Below are positions 33,977 to 42,197 of a stretch of DNA of 46,623 nucleotides, one piece after another; the first letter of the stretch is position 1, and every line of letters begins with the position of its first letter. The notes under the pieces are model-generated. The model was not told the DNA's origin. It saw nothing but the letters and a program-made list of their open reading frames with translations, and ran no database searches. The stretch comes from Candidatus Hermodarchaeum yapensis (GTDB lineage: Archaea; Asgardarchaeota; Hermodarchaeia; Hermodarchaeales; Hermodarchaeaceae), in assembly GCA_016840405.1 (NCBI GenBank), contig JAEOSK010000021.1, positions 1 through 46,623 of the forward strand, in the 5' to 3' direction. Both the position numbers and the translations under genes were made by a program.

Positions 33977-34219
33977 TTAGGCATGGGCAGATACTTTCTC
34001 TACCCGAAGCCAAGGGTTTTGGCGAGTGAATTCGAAAAGCGAATTTGTGAACCGTTCAAGATCCTCGAGTTCGATAACGAAGTTGTACCGTCCATCGCCA
34101 AGGGGTAATTTACTGATGATACGTCCGTGTTGATTCAATAACAGGTTCACGTGTCCATTTTGCGTGGCATGTTCCTCTCGAGTTCGCCCGCTGTAAGAAA
34201 GCGAAATATTGGCTTTCAT
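33977..34219 (-). CDS. Small conserved-looking hypothetical protein
   Basis: 80 aa, not recognised. A short beta-strand N-terminus (MKANISLSYSG) leads into HVNLLLNQHGRIISKLPLGDGRYNFVIELEDLERFTNSLFEF, which looks like a compact alpha/beta domain. GGTGAGG lies 7 nt before the ATG, the same type of ribosome-binding site used by neighbours; this supports a real gene. No metal-binding or catalytic pattern is seen. It lies between the beta-CASP gene and the membrane-protein/gelsolin operon. Confidence 0.6.
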   Translation of the reverse strand: MKANISLSYSGRTREEHATQNGHVNLLLNQHGRIISKLPLGDGRYNFVIELEDLERFTNSLFEFTRQNPWLRVEKVSAHA

Positions 34220-34320
34220 AGTGTAGCCTCACCTGTGTATGCTTCTTTGGAAACTGAGCCGACTTAAACCTTTCCGAAATAGTCTAAGACGATTCAAAAG
34301 AAAAACTAACCCAGAAAATA

Positions 34321-34911
34321 CTAGTGGTTGATTGTACTCGGCGCGCGAAAATAGTAGGCGACTAGGTCGTAAGCAATATCAAAGCACCAGAAACCAACGG
34401 TGTGGATAAATGTAAGAAGCCCGAAAAAGGGAAGGATAAGAACTACGATTTTTACAAGTGGACGATGTGTCAACACCCATTGGAGAGTGGGTTGAGATGT
34501 TCTTTGAGCAGCAGAATGTATAACCTCGTCTATTATTACAGCAGGAATGAGAGCGAAGAGGGTTGGAAGTAAAAATAAGAATACACCAAAGATTTGGTAT
34601 AATGCAACGTAGAGACTAATTACTGCAATAATTGTAAAGTAAATATTGTCGACTTTCCGTGCTCCGAGTAATCCAAACGCCAATCCAAGAGCGAGTACAG
34701 CTGTGTAAAAATCAAGGATAACCCAGATGTTGATGATTATTATTAGACTAATTGACAAGAACCAATGGAGGAGCTGACGCTGTCGGGATTGGGCAATTTT
34801 ATCAGTGAGGTAGTCAAGGAGCTTTATCCCTCCGCCAATAAAGGCATAGGAAAGTATCAGTGCCATTGGGAAAAGAAGGAGGAGCATTCCGATTGACCTG
34901 CGATCGCTCAT
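34321..34911 (-). CDS. Polytopic membrane protein coupled to gelsolin-like gene
   Basis: 196 aa, very hydrophobic, with about five or six transmembrane segments (residues about 8-30, 48-67, 69-84, 89-112, 113-128 and 151-175). The loop between residues 30 and 48 is basic (DKIAQSRQRQ). No known domain recognised. Its ATG is 3 bp after the stop of gelsolin-like protein B (TAATTCATG), so translation is probably coupled. A membrane anchor or channel associated with the gelsolin-like protein would fit this, but that is inference. Confidence 0.75.
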   Translation of the reverse strand: MSDRRSIGMLLLLFPMALILSYAFIGGGIKLLDYLTDKIAQSRQRQLLHWFLSISLIIIINIWVILDFYTAVLALGLAFGLLGARKVDNIYFTIIAVISLYVALYQIFGVFLFLLPTLFALIPAVIIDEVIHSAAQRTSQPTLQWVLTHRPLVKIVVLILPFFGLLTFIHTVGFWCFDIAYDLVAYYFRAPSTINH

Positions 34912-34914
34912 GAA

Positions 34915-35646
34915 TTAGCCTGCAAGGTTTTTCAGTTCAAGGGCTACCAGATCTTTTAGTTCCTTGGGAGTTTTTGAATCCCATTTGAAGGTAAGTTTGC
35001 CCTTGCTGCGTTTCATTTTGTGTTGCAATCCGTCAATCGCTTCAATAATCACTTCTTCAGTATCACCCGAACTCTTGAATTCAATGTGAACTTGTTGGTG
35101 AACACGAATAATTGCCATTAGTGCAGCTTCCAGGTCAAGCTTTGTGGCTTTTTTGGAGGGTGCTTTAACTGCAGGTTGTACAGGCTTTGGATCCTCAGCG
35201 GGAGGGGATTCAGCTGGCGTTGGAGCACTAGTGACAACTGATGCACCTGAAGGAGCTGCACCTTGAAGGGTTCCAATTATGAGCGTTCCTTTGGGGTTTG
35301 CAACTGTATGGATCTCCATTGGGGAATCAAGTAGGGCAATTAACGCGTTATAGTTATTCGCAGTTGTGGGGTTTTCCAACCCATCCTGATCGATAGTGAC
35401 TAGGGAATATCCTCGGCCAAGGACTTCATCACCGATACGTTGACCCTCAATACTCATCTGTTCTGCTTTGCCTTTGGCGGTTCGCCGTTTATCATATTGG
35501 ACACCGCTACCCATCCAGAACCAAAGCGCTTGGGTTGATTCATCGACTACAACTACGCACACGTCACCACGTAATTTCTTCGAACCGGGTCGTATTGAGC
35601 GAACAAAACCTAAGCCACCAACTTCCAACATTACAAGTCGAGTCAC
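34915..35646 (-). CDS. Gelsolin-like domain protein B
   Basis: 243 aa, GTG start with GGGGTG 8 nt upstream. Gelsolin-like domain in residues about 26-90: VCVVVVDESTQALWFWMGSG, RRTAKGKAEQMSIEGQRIG and GRGYSLVTID. A Pro/Ala/Ser-rich linker follows at about 131-168 (PTPAESPPAEDPKPVQP), then a compact C-terminal domain of about 75 residues (LDLEAALMAIIRVHQQVHIEF...ALELKNLAG). The layout gelsolin-linker-C-domain matches protein C at 35869. It is transcribed with the membrane protein. Actin or phosphoinositide binding is known for some family members; here it is inferred from the fold only. Confidence 0.78.
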   Translation of the reverse strand: MTRLVMLEVGGLGFVRSIRPGSKKLRGDVCVVVVDESTQALWFWMGSGVQYDKRRTAKGKAEQMSIEGQRIGDEVLGRGYSLVTIDQDGLENPTTANNYNALIALLDSPMEIHTVANPKGTLIIGTLQGAAPSGASVVTSAPTPAESPPAEDPKPVQPAVKAPSKKATKLDLEAALMAIIRVHQQVHIEFKSSGDTEEVIIEAIDGLQHKMKRSKGKLTFKWDSKTPKELKDLVALELKNLAG

Positions 35647-35868
35647 GGATATTGCACCCCATTGAACCCCAGCAGCCTAGATCAAGAACCTAAGCCGACG
35701 GTATGTGGCATCAATATTTTCGCAATATTCTCGCCGTTATACAGCGCAATCTCATTGCGAGGTCCAGATTAGGGTTGGTTTCAATCTTTTATTAAGTTGA
35801 CTCTACACCTGATACGGTTGGAGGTTCCCATACAATTCCTGCAATTCAACTCCAAAAAATAGTGGGAA

Positions 35869-36645
35869 TCATAGATCTGCAGCAGCTAATCGATCTCGGA
35901 GAAGGGCTAGGATTTCTTTTCGTTTTCCTTGGAAATCGTATCGTTGCAGGAAGTGTACAGAACCATTAGTAACGTCGATTTGGCAAATGATGCCGTTTGG
36001 ATCTTCGATAGTGTACCGGGTTCCGTCTTCTATCTTAGTTGTACTAATGTAGCACATTGAGAAGTGGTCAAGAATTGAGGAGATGAGTATTCCGACTCGA
36101 ATTACTCCCAAGTCATCTAAATCGCGTTTAGGTTTTGAAGCGACGGGTTCAGTTGTTGTTTCTGGTTGGAGAGTGCCTGGTGCGGGTTTGGGTTCTGGCT
36201 GGGGAGGGGGAGTGGTTGTTGGAGTCGGCGCAGGTGGGGGGACTTCAACCGCCGTAGGAGCAGGAGAGGGAGTGCCACCAAACCGTCCAAGTACGCCATC
36301 TGAAATTGTGAATTTTTGATTAAGTGTATGATGTAGTTGATCATATTGAGTTTTGACTTCGGGATCGTCGAGAATATCGCCTTCAATGATTTCAATATTT
36401 GAGACATCGCGACCTATGCGATAGGGTCCGATTTGGTAACCTGCACTTACGATTGAACGGGCTTTTCGTTGGGCTGCACGTCGTTCAACGAGACTTGTTG
36501 AGGCACCTTGCCATAGCCATACGCGTTCTTTGAGTTCATCGATGGCTATCACGATTCGGTCATCGGCTAACGCTTCGGTTGAGAGAGGTAATGGTTCTAT
36601 AATTCCTGAGGAGAATTCGAGGAGTAATACAAATTTATCTGCCAT
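35869..36645 (-). CDS. Gelsolin-like domain protein C
   Basis: 258 aa. Gelsolin-like domain in residues about 30-90: IVIAIDELKERVWLWQGAS, RRAAQRKARSIVSAGYQIG, YRIGRDVSNIEIIEGD. A Pro-rich linker (about 123-170, SPAPTAVEVPPPAPTPTTTPPP) and a compact C-terminal domain of about 80 residues (DDLGVIRVGILISSILDHFSMCYI...KRKEILALLRDRL) follow. The N-terminal half aligns well with proteins A and B; the C-terminal half is shared in layout more than in sequence. It is upstream of protein B on the same strand with a 220-bp gap that contains no gene. The long Pro-rich linker could bind SH3-like or profilin-like partners, which is speculation. Confidence 0.78.
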   Translation of the reverse strand: MADKFVLLLEFSSGIIEPLPLSTEALADDRIVIAIDELKERVWLWQGASTSLVERRAAQRKARSIVSAGYQIGPYRIGRDVSNIEIIEGDILDDPEVKTQYDQLHHTLNQKFTISDGVLGRFGGTPSPAPTAVEVPPPAPTPTTTPPPQPEPKPAPGTLQPETTTEPVASKPKRDLDDLGVIRVGILISSILDHFSMCYISTTKIEDGTRYTIEDPNGIICQIDVTNGSVHFLQRYDFQGKRKEILALLRDRLAAADL

Positions 36646-36701
36646 TGTTGATGTTCCCGCCGGATTCTATTCATTAGAGGATATTCGTTCTTCTCTGTGT
36701 T

Positions 36702-37850
36702 TTACAGACACAAGAATTTTTCTTGTGGTGGTGTTGTGATGTGGTGACCGGACTGAGTAACCATTACATTGATTTCACTACGGACTCCAAATTTTCCTTT
36801 AAGGTATATTCCTGGTTCTACTGAAACTAGGGTATTGGGGAGTAGAAGCCGTGTTTCGGGCATCTCGTAGCTATCCAGGTTTGCTCCTTTTCCATGAGAC
36901 AACGAGTCAATACTATGCCCGGTCCGGTGCAGGATTGCGTCTTTGTATCCTGCCATAATCATTACTTCTCGGGCTTGTTCATCAGGAATTCTTGCTTCGA
37001 TATGCGGTTTCACCGCAGCGGTAGCCCGTCTCTGGGCCTCTTTAACGACATCCCAAACTGTCTGAATTTCTGAAGGAATCTTGGATCCTGTAAACGCCAT
37101 CCAAGTAATATCAGCGAATATTTCCCATTTTGCCCAAAGATCAATCATAACCAGTTGATTCTTTCGTATCATTACATCGCCAGGTGTGTAATGGGGATTG
37201 GCAGCATTTGCTTGCACGGCAACCATCGGGGCATCAACCGAGGTAAGTTTCTCCTTTGCTAAACGATTTCGGATAAATACCGCGACATCCTCTTCGGTTG
37301 CACCTCCGATTCTATCAGCAAGAAAGGAAAAGGCTTCTTCCATGATTTTGGTTAAGGTGAGTGCAGCTTTTTTGTGATTATCTAGTTGTTCGGATGAGAG
37401 AACAGAGTGTACAATTTGCATTAGATTTTCTCCCATCACCCATCGAACCTTGGGGGCAATGGCACATAGGTGCATGAATCGTCCAGCGGGTAAAACATCT
37501 GTTTGTGGGTTTTCACCTAAATTTACTGCAATGCGTTCAAAGGATTGGGTATGATCTCGAATCGCAAGTAAGAAGTCAGCTTGGGTTCGTGCATCGAATG
37601 TGTTGATGGTTGGATCAATATCCATTAGTTCAGGAGAATCCACAGGTGATTTGATGAGGACGATTGGATTATCCTTCGCGATGAGTAGAGCATATTGACG
37701 TGAGCGGGGTGCAAGATGACCAAGGAGGGCTTCTCCGGTTGGATCGATTCCCCGAAAATCATAGATTAACCATGCATCAATATTTGAATCTTGCATAAAT
37801 TTTCGAATTGCGGTTAATTTGTCATTCATTCTTAGTAACGGAATTGTCAT
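36702..37850 (-). CDS. M24 family Xaa-Pro aminopeptidase
   Basis: 382 aa from ATG 37850; ATG 37829 is a possible later start, and a TTG further upstream is less likely. N-terminal creatinase-like domain (DAWLIYDFRGIDPTG), then the metal-binding core: Asp in VMIDLWAKWEIFADITW (two Asp), His in HRTGHSIDSL, Glu in SVEPGIYLKGK and Glu in VRSEINVMV, the full five-residue M24 set. Function: removal of N-terminal residues before proline, in peptide turnover. It lies divergent from the coiled-coil gene. The gene ends close to the gelsolin-like gene C start. Confidence 0.92.
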   Translation of the reverse strand: MTIPLLRMNDKLTAIRKFMQDSNIDAWLIYDFRGIDPTGEALLGHLAPRSRQYALLIAKDNPIVLIKSPVDSPELMDIDPTINTFDARTQADFLLAIRDHTQSFERIAVNLGENPQTDVLPAGRFMHLCAIAPKVRWVMGENLMQIVHSVLSSEQLDNHKKAALTLTKIMEEAFSFLADRIGGATEEDVAVFIRNRLAKEKLTSVDAPMVAVQANAANPHYTPGDVMIRKNQLVMIDLWAKWEIFADITWMAFTGSKIPSEIQTVWDVVKEAQRRATAAVKPHIEARIPDEQAREVMIMAGYKDAILHRTGHSIDSLSHGKGANLDSYEMPETRLLLPNTLVSVEPGIYLKGKFGVRSEINVMVTQSGHHITTPPQEKFLCL

Positions 37851-37957
37851 TGGACTAACACTACTAGGCGTTCTTATCTTCAAGCCCAAAAAGCTTTAGG
37901 CAGAGTAGTACGGAGCTACACGAACTTCGATTACTAACAAGATGAAATGTGGGCGAT

Positions 37958-38866
37958 ATGGCTGAAAAATCCGCTCCCGACAAAGATGCGTTTGGAACCA
38001 TCCTTGAACAATTGCGGAAAGTTCAAGCAGCGATGCGTGTATGTGTACGCGCAATTCAAGAGTCACGCAATCAAGCCTGGGAATGGCGTGATCGCCGGGA
38101 TGAATTACGAACTGAGGCTCCTCAAATTCATGATGAGATTTCAGAGCAGCGGGATGCTCGTGATGAACTGAATGCTGAGGTTCAACGTCAAAAGGAGCTG
38201 CGAGATAAGGAAACAGATCGTGCACGTGAATTACAGGAGCAGTTGAACGAGTTACGTGGAAAAAGAAGGGGTCCAGAAGAATATGTGTCATTGGAAGACA
38301 TGCAACGTGAATTTCGTGAGCTTGAATGGAAGCAGCAGACGACGTCTTTAACAGTGGATGAAGAGAAGGCAGTTATTGAAGAGATGGAAAGACTGTCGAG
38401 GACCATCGCGTCTACGCCAACAGATACACCTAAACCCGCTGATTTAACCGAAGAAATGGAGAAGCTTTGGCAGGAAATTCAGGATGCGCGCAGTAAGGCC
38501 CAAGAGCATCATGAAAGAATGGTTGCGGTAGTTGAAGAGGCCCAACTGAAACACAAAAGTGTCATTCAACTGTCACAGAATCTTAATCCATCACGAACTG
38601 AGGCTGGAGAAGCACATCAGATGTATGTTCAATGTCTGCAGGAAGCCGATGAAATGCGAGAACGGCTTGATGAACTCCGTGAACAAGAGCTGACCCTCAA
38701 AGCCCAATTAGACACTATTCGGAAAAGTCGAAAGGAAACTCGTCGAGAGCGGGAGAAAGTGGCGATGGAGAGATTAGCAGAGCAAGCGCGGACAAAACAG
38801 CAGTCCGGTCAAAAGCTCACCCTTCAAGAGCTGCGGGCACTTATGGAGACGGATGGATTAGAGTAA
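37958..38866 (+). CDS. Archaeal coiled-coil protein (COG1340-like)
   Basis: 302 aa from ATG 37958 (GTG 37949 is 3 codons longer). Nearly the whole protein is heptad-rich and charged: WEWRDRRDELR, EISEQRDARDELNAEVQRQKELRDKE, REFRELEWKQQTTSLTVDEEKAVIEEM. The RDEL-N-V-K-RD pattern and ELEWKQQT signature match the archaeal COG1340 coiled-coil family, whose role is not established; proximity to cell-division or translation genes has been noted in some archaea from general knowledge. The C-terminus has a short QSGQKLTLQELRALMETDG tail. It is convergent with the prenyl synthase (14-bp gap). Confidence 0.85.
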   Translation: MAEKSAPDKDAFGTILEQLRKVQAAMRVCVRAIQESRNQAWEWRDRRDELRTEAPQIHDEISEQRDARDELNAEVQRQKELRDKETDRARELQEQLNELRGKRRGPEEYVSLEDMQREFRELEWKQQTTSLTVDEEKAVIEEMERLSRTIASTPTDTPKPADLTEEMEKLWQEIQDARSKAQEHHERMVAVVEEAQLKHKSVIQLSQNLNPSRTEAGEAHQMYVQCLQEADEMRERLDELREQELTLKAQLDTIRKSRKETRREREKVAMERLAEQARTKQQSGQKLTLQELRALMETDGLE

Positions 38867-38879
38867 GATTCGAAATATG

Positions 38880-39905
38880 CTAGAATGAGCGTTGGTAAAT
38901 GAAATCAACCAACGAGGTCAAGAGTTGGGTTGATTTTTGATTGGGGAAGGCTTTAAGTGCCTTTTTTGCTGCGTCCACTAATTGTTTGGCTTGTTTTTGC
39001 ACAATGCTACTAGCCTCAGTTTGCTTTAGGAGTTTGATTATCTTCATCACTTCAGATTCCGTGGGTTCTGGGGAACGAAGAACATTAAGGACAAAGGAGC
39101 GATCGGTGTCAGATAATAACGGAATTGCATGGAGAATGATTGCGTTGCCAAGTTTATGTTCATAGATGTCTTTGCCTAGTTTTTTTCCGAGTTTAGCTTC
39201 TTCGGCGAAAAGGTCTAAGATATCATCTGCCAGTTGAAACGCAATTCCAGCCTTCCAGCCAAAGTTCCTAGCAGCAGATTGTAATTCCTTTGAACCACCT
39301 GCACAAATAACTCCAACTTCGCATGCGGCTCGGATGAGAGCTGCAGTCTTGTATCCAATCATAGACTCGTAATCTTCTAAGTTAACATCATGGTAGCGGT
39401 GTTTATCAGCATAATCTTGATCACCTGGAAGCTGTTCGAAGAGCACATCAAGGCGTTCTCCCTCAACTAACTCTCGGATTGTATCTGCAATGATACGAGC
39501 AATTGGAAGAGGATTGGGGGACTGGAGCACGCCTTCTTCAATCGCTTCACGATAATGTGTTGAGGCTAGAATGGCAAACGAAAGACCGAATTTTTTCCAA
39601 GTTGTTGGTAGGTTACGACGAACATTGGCATCGTCGATGATATCATCCAAAATGAGTGAGTAATTATGAGTCAATTCAATGGCAGCGGCACTAGATAAGG
39701 CATCTTCGAGTGAACCACCAGTGGCTTCGCAAAAAAGAATTGATAAAGCGGGACGAATGCGTTTTCCCCCTGCCTGGACTTGGTGGAACACAACCTCATG
39801 GAAGTCTTTTGCGGCTCCCTCAGCAAGGAGCTCAAGCATTTTTTCATCGACTCGCGAGCCAATCGTCCTAAGAACCTGTAATATATCCGGCAATAGTGTC
39901 ACCAT
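38880..39905 (-). CDS. Polyprenyl synthetase (geranylgeranyl or longer-chain prenyl diphosphate synthase)
   Basis: 341 aa. First aspartate-rich motif DDIIDD (87-92) with downstream RRNLPTTW, substrate-lysine region GGKRIRPALSILF, GYKTAALIRAACEVG, and the second motif DDILD (227-231). It condenses IPP with allylic diphosphates to make the C20 or C25 chains of archaeal lipids. Upstream residues that set chain length (NYSLIL before the first motif) are not small enough to decide between C20 and longer products. Start ATG 39905; no strong ribosome-binding site. It lies downstream of agmatinase by 78 bp on the same strand. Together with HMG-CoA reductase at 30191 it supplies membrane lipid synthesis. 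Confidence 0.93.
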   Translation of the reverse strand: MVTLLPDILQVLRTIGSRVDEKMLELLAEGAAKDFHEVVFHQVQAGGKRIRPALSILFCEATGGSLEDALSSAAAIELTHNYSLILDDIIDDANVRRNLPTTWKKFGLSFAILASTHYREAIEEGVLQSPNPLPIARIIADTIRELVEGERLDVLFEQLPGDQDYADKHRYHDVNLEDYESMIGYKTAALIRAACEVGVICAGGSKELQSAARNFGWKAGIAFQLADDILDLFAEEAKLGKKLGKDIYEHKLGNAIILHAIPLLSDTDRSFVLNVLRSPEPTESEVMKIIKLLKQTEASSIVQKQAKQLVDAAKKALKAFPNQKSTQLLTSLVDFIYQRSF

Positions 39906-39983
39906 CCAGTCATGGAGAAGCCCCTATTATAAAGAGATATTTACGCCTTTCCTACATTGAAATGAGAACTTGAACCACCGATT

Positions 39984-40889
39984 TTAATCCGATGGAGAGG
40001 CTAAATTGCGTCGTTTGGCTTGAATGCAGAGGAAGGAAGTTATTATTCTTGCTGCACAAATCGCAGTAATTCCTTGGTCATATTGTGGAGTGACTTCGTT
40101 TATATCAAAAATTGTCGCACGAGGAGTAATTACACGAAGAATAGAAAGAAGTTCCGAAGTAGTGATTCCAGCGGCTTCCGGGTTGCCTACTCCAGGAGCG
40201 TAAGCAGGATCAAGCACATCCATGTCCACCGAAATGTATACTGGAGGACCGGGAGGGATGGCATCATTAATCCGACGTGCAATTGCCGATGCGCCTTCTT
40301 TTTTGATATCTTTGCTTGTATAGTAGACGATGTTGTGTTTTTCAGCGTAATCGTATTCATCCTTTGCCACAGCTCGGACCCCGATTTGAATGAGATGGTC
40401 TGGTCCAAGTTGCTCTATGATGCGTCGTTGGACACAAGCATGAGAGAATTCGAGGTCATTGTAGCGGTCACGAAGATCCATGTGAGCGTCAAACTGGACT
40501 AATACAATGTCACGAGGAAGAGCTCGGACAGCGGCTAGTGTTAGGGTGTGTTCACCACCCAATAGTATTGGCACCTTATCTTGTTGATTTAATTGCGCAA
40601 CAACGGATTCTACTGCCTTCAACATGTTTGAAACTGATTCAACGTCGAAGTTAATATCCCCAATGTCAGCAATGGGAAGTTTAGCAGCATCGAAGTCTAA
40701 GTTTTCTTGAAGACAATAGCTTTCAATATGCTGAGAGGCTGTCCGAATAGCAGCTGGGCCCTTCTTTGACCCCTGGCGATAGGTACTTGTTTTATCAAAC
40801 GGCACGCCAGTGACAACGAATGTTGCTGGTGTTGGGTCAATGGGAGCTCCAAAAAACGTATTGACTACCGGCTTGACACCTGGAAACAT
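39984..40889 (-). CDS. speB: Agmatinase (arginase/ureohydrolase family)
   Basis: 301 aa. The ureohydrolase di-manganese ligands are all present: His114 in LLGGEHTLTLA, Asp134-x-His136-x-Asp138 in VQFDAHMDLRD and Asp222-x-Asp224 in ISVDMDVLDPAYAPGVGNPEAAG. The N-terminal VTGVPFDKTSTYRQGSKKGPAAIR is typical of agmatinases. Reaction: agmatine + water to putrescine + urea, in polyamine synthesis. Some archaeal homologues act on N1-aminopropylagmatine, which remains possible. It lies between the DUF885 peptidase and the prenyl synthase on the same strand, with gaps of about 80 bp. Confidence 0.92.
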   Translation of the reverse strand: MFPGVKPVVNTFFGAPIDPTPATFVVTGVPFDKTSTYRQGSKKGPAAIRTASQHIESYCLQENLDFDAAKLPIADIGDINFDVESVSNMLKAVESVVAQLNQQDKVPILLGGEHTLTLAAVRALPRDIVLVQFDAHMDLRDRYNDLEFSHACVQRRIIEQLGPDHLIQIGVRAVAKDEYDYAEKHNIVYYTSKDIKKEGASAIARRINDAIPPGPPVYISVDMDVLDPAYAPGVGNPEAAGITTSELLSILRVITPRATIFDINEVTPQYDQGITAICAARIITSFLCIQAKRRNLASPSD

Positions 40890-40969
40890 AGAATTCGCGG
40901 TCAGGATTAGTCCCTCTAAAGAAATGACCGTTACGCTGCTATATTGGTGTTGCTTTTTTGATGTTGAAG

Positions 40970-42193
40970 TTAAATTAGCTGGTTGGGGAGTTTTAGGTCA
41001 AGATCTTTGATTCGTGTTTTTAGAGTTGAAGGAGTATGGAGTTCATAGTATAGAGCGTTAATGAACTCATCAAGGAGATTGGCTTCTTGAGCCGCTTTAA
41101 AGAAGCCTTTCACAAGCCAAGCCCCAACGAAGTAAGTGAAGCCATAGGGTCCCCATATGGGGTCGATCATAAAGGGAAGTTGGGCTTTTGCATACGCTTC
41201 TTCATAAGCACCCAATTCTTTGATGTATCCGAGAACTTCTGATTCGTTTTTTTGTTGCTGTTGAAGCATAACTAATGCGTTAACCCCAACTGCTCGACGT
41301 AATTGGGTTATATACGAAGTGATGGTTTCGGCTTCTGTTGGAGGTCGGTCGGAACTTAGGATGTTAGGACCAGTTTCTGCTAGTCCTTCAACGATGGTGC
41401 AATCAGGAGTATTGATGAGTGCTATTGTGGCTTCGAGATTTTGTGTGTCTTGCTGATACCCTAGTTCACGTTGAACCAATTGTGTTTGATGTCCAGGATA
41501 CGCCTCGTGGGTTACCCATTTCCATATTCCGTATTTACTCCGAGGGAGTTGGGTGTTGATTTCTATTACCGCTTTAAAATCGCCTTGGTAGTAGTTGTAA
41601 GCGCTCCAAGGAGCATCAGGCACGGCCCGAAATTCAACACTTTCAGTTTCAGGTAATTCGAAGAGAACACGTTGAGTTGACCGACGTGCATCCATTGCGA
41701 TTTCTTGTGCGATGGGAATGATCTCGGATCCAGTTGTCATAGCTTGTTTTCGCCAACGGGCCGCCATTGACGTTAAATCTCCTTTCAGGACTTTTTTACG
41801 GAGCGCGCGATTGGCTTGTTCAGCTAGTTCTTCGATGCGTTCACTGGAAACTGTTACAACTTCAACGTCAAGTCCTGTTCGTACTCGTTCTTCAAAAGTC
41901 ACGTTATCATCAAGGGCATAGCGCACAAGTAGAACTATTGCATCCAATTGTTTAGTGAGAAAGGTTCGATGTGGTTCTTCGTGTATTTCCTTTCGTATTC
42001 TGGCGCGAAAAGTGTGAAGAGATTTGAGAAGTTCGTCTGGATTAGGGGTTTTGTCTTTATGTTTAAAATCAGGTGGTCCAAAATAACTGTCAATTACAAC
42101 GAAATCTTTTCCTTTGGCTTCCTTGACTAATGCATCCACCATGAAACAAAGTTGAATGTATTCTTCACTTACGGTTCCTTGATTTGATAGCAT
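40970..42193 (-). CDS. DUF885 family metallopeptidase
   Basis: 407 aa. The active-site motif is WVTHEAYPGHQTQ (H229, E230, H235), the H-E-x4-H pattern of DUF885 proteins, and a second Glu lies in the TIVEGLAETG segment about 50 residues later. The family is bacterial and archaeal, with some members shown or proposed to act as peptidases. It starts 4 bp after the Rab-like GTPase gene ends, so the two are probably co-transcribed. A peptide-processing role near signalling proteins would be unusual and is not supported beyond the linkage. Length is shorter than the 550-600 aa of bacterial homologues, mostly at the N-terminus. Confidence 0.88.
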   Translation of the reverse strand: MLSNQGTVSEEYIQLCFMVDALVKEAKGKDFVVIDSYFGPPDFKHKDKTPNPDELLKSLHTFRARIRKEIHEEPHRTFLTKQLDAIVLLVRYALDDNVTFEERVRTGLDVEVVTVSSERIEELAEQANRALRKKVLKGDLTSMAARWRKQAMTTGSEIIPIAQEIAMDARRSTQRVLFELPETESVEFRAVPDAPWSAYNYYQGDFKAVIEINTQLPRSKYGIWKWVTHEAYPGHQTQLVQRELGYQQDTQNLEATIALINTPDCTIVEGLAETGPNILSSDRPPTEAETITSYITQLRRAVGVNALVMLQQQQKNESEVLGYIKELGAYEEAYAKAQLPFMIDPIWGPYGFTYFVGAWLVKGFFKAAQEANLLDEFINALYYELHTPSTLKTRIKDLDLKLPNQLI

Positions 42194-42197
42194 TCAT

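Noticed and set aside
40020..40502. Plus-strand 160-codon frame rich in Ser/Cys/Tyr
   Set aside because: It is antisense to agmatinase, whose metal ligands are complete on the minus strand.
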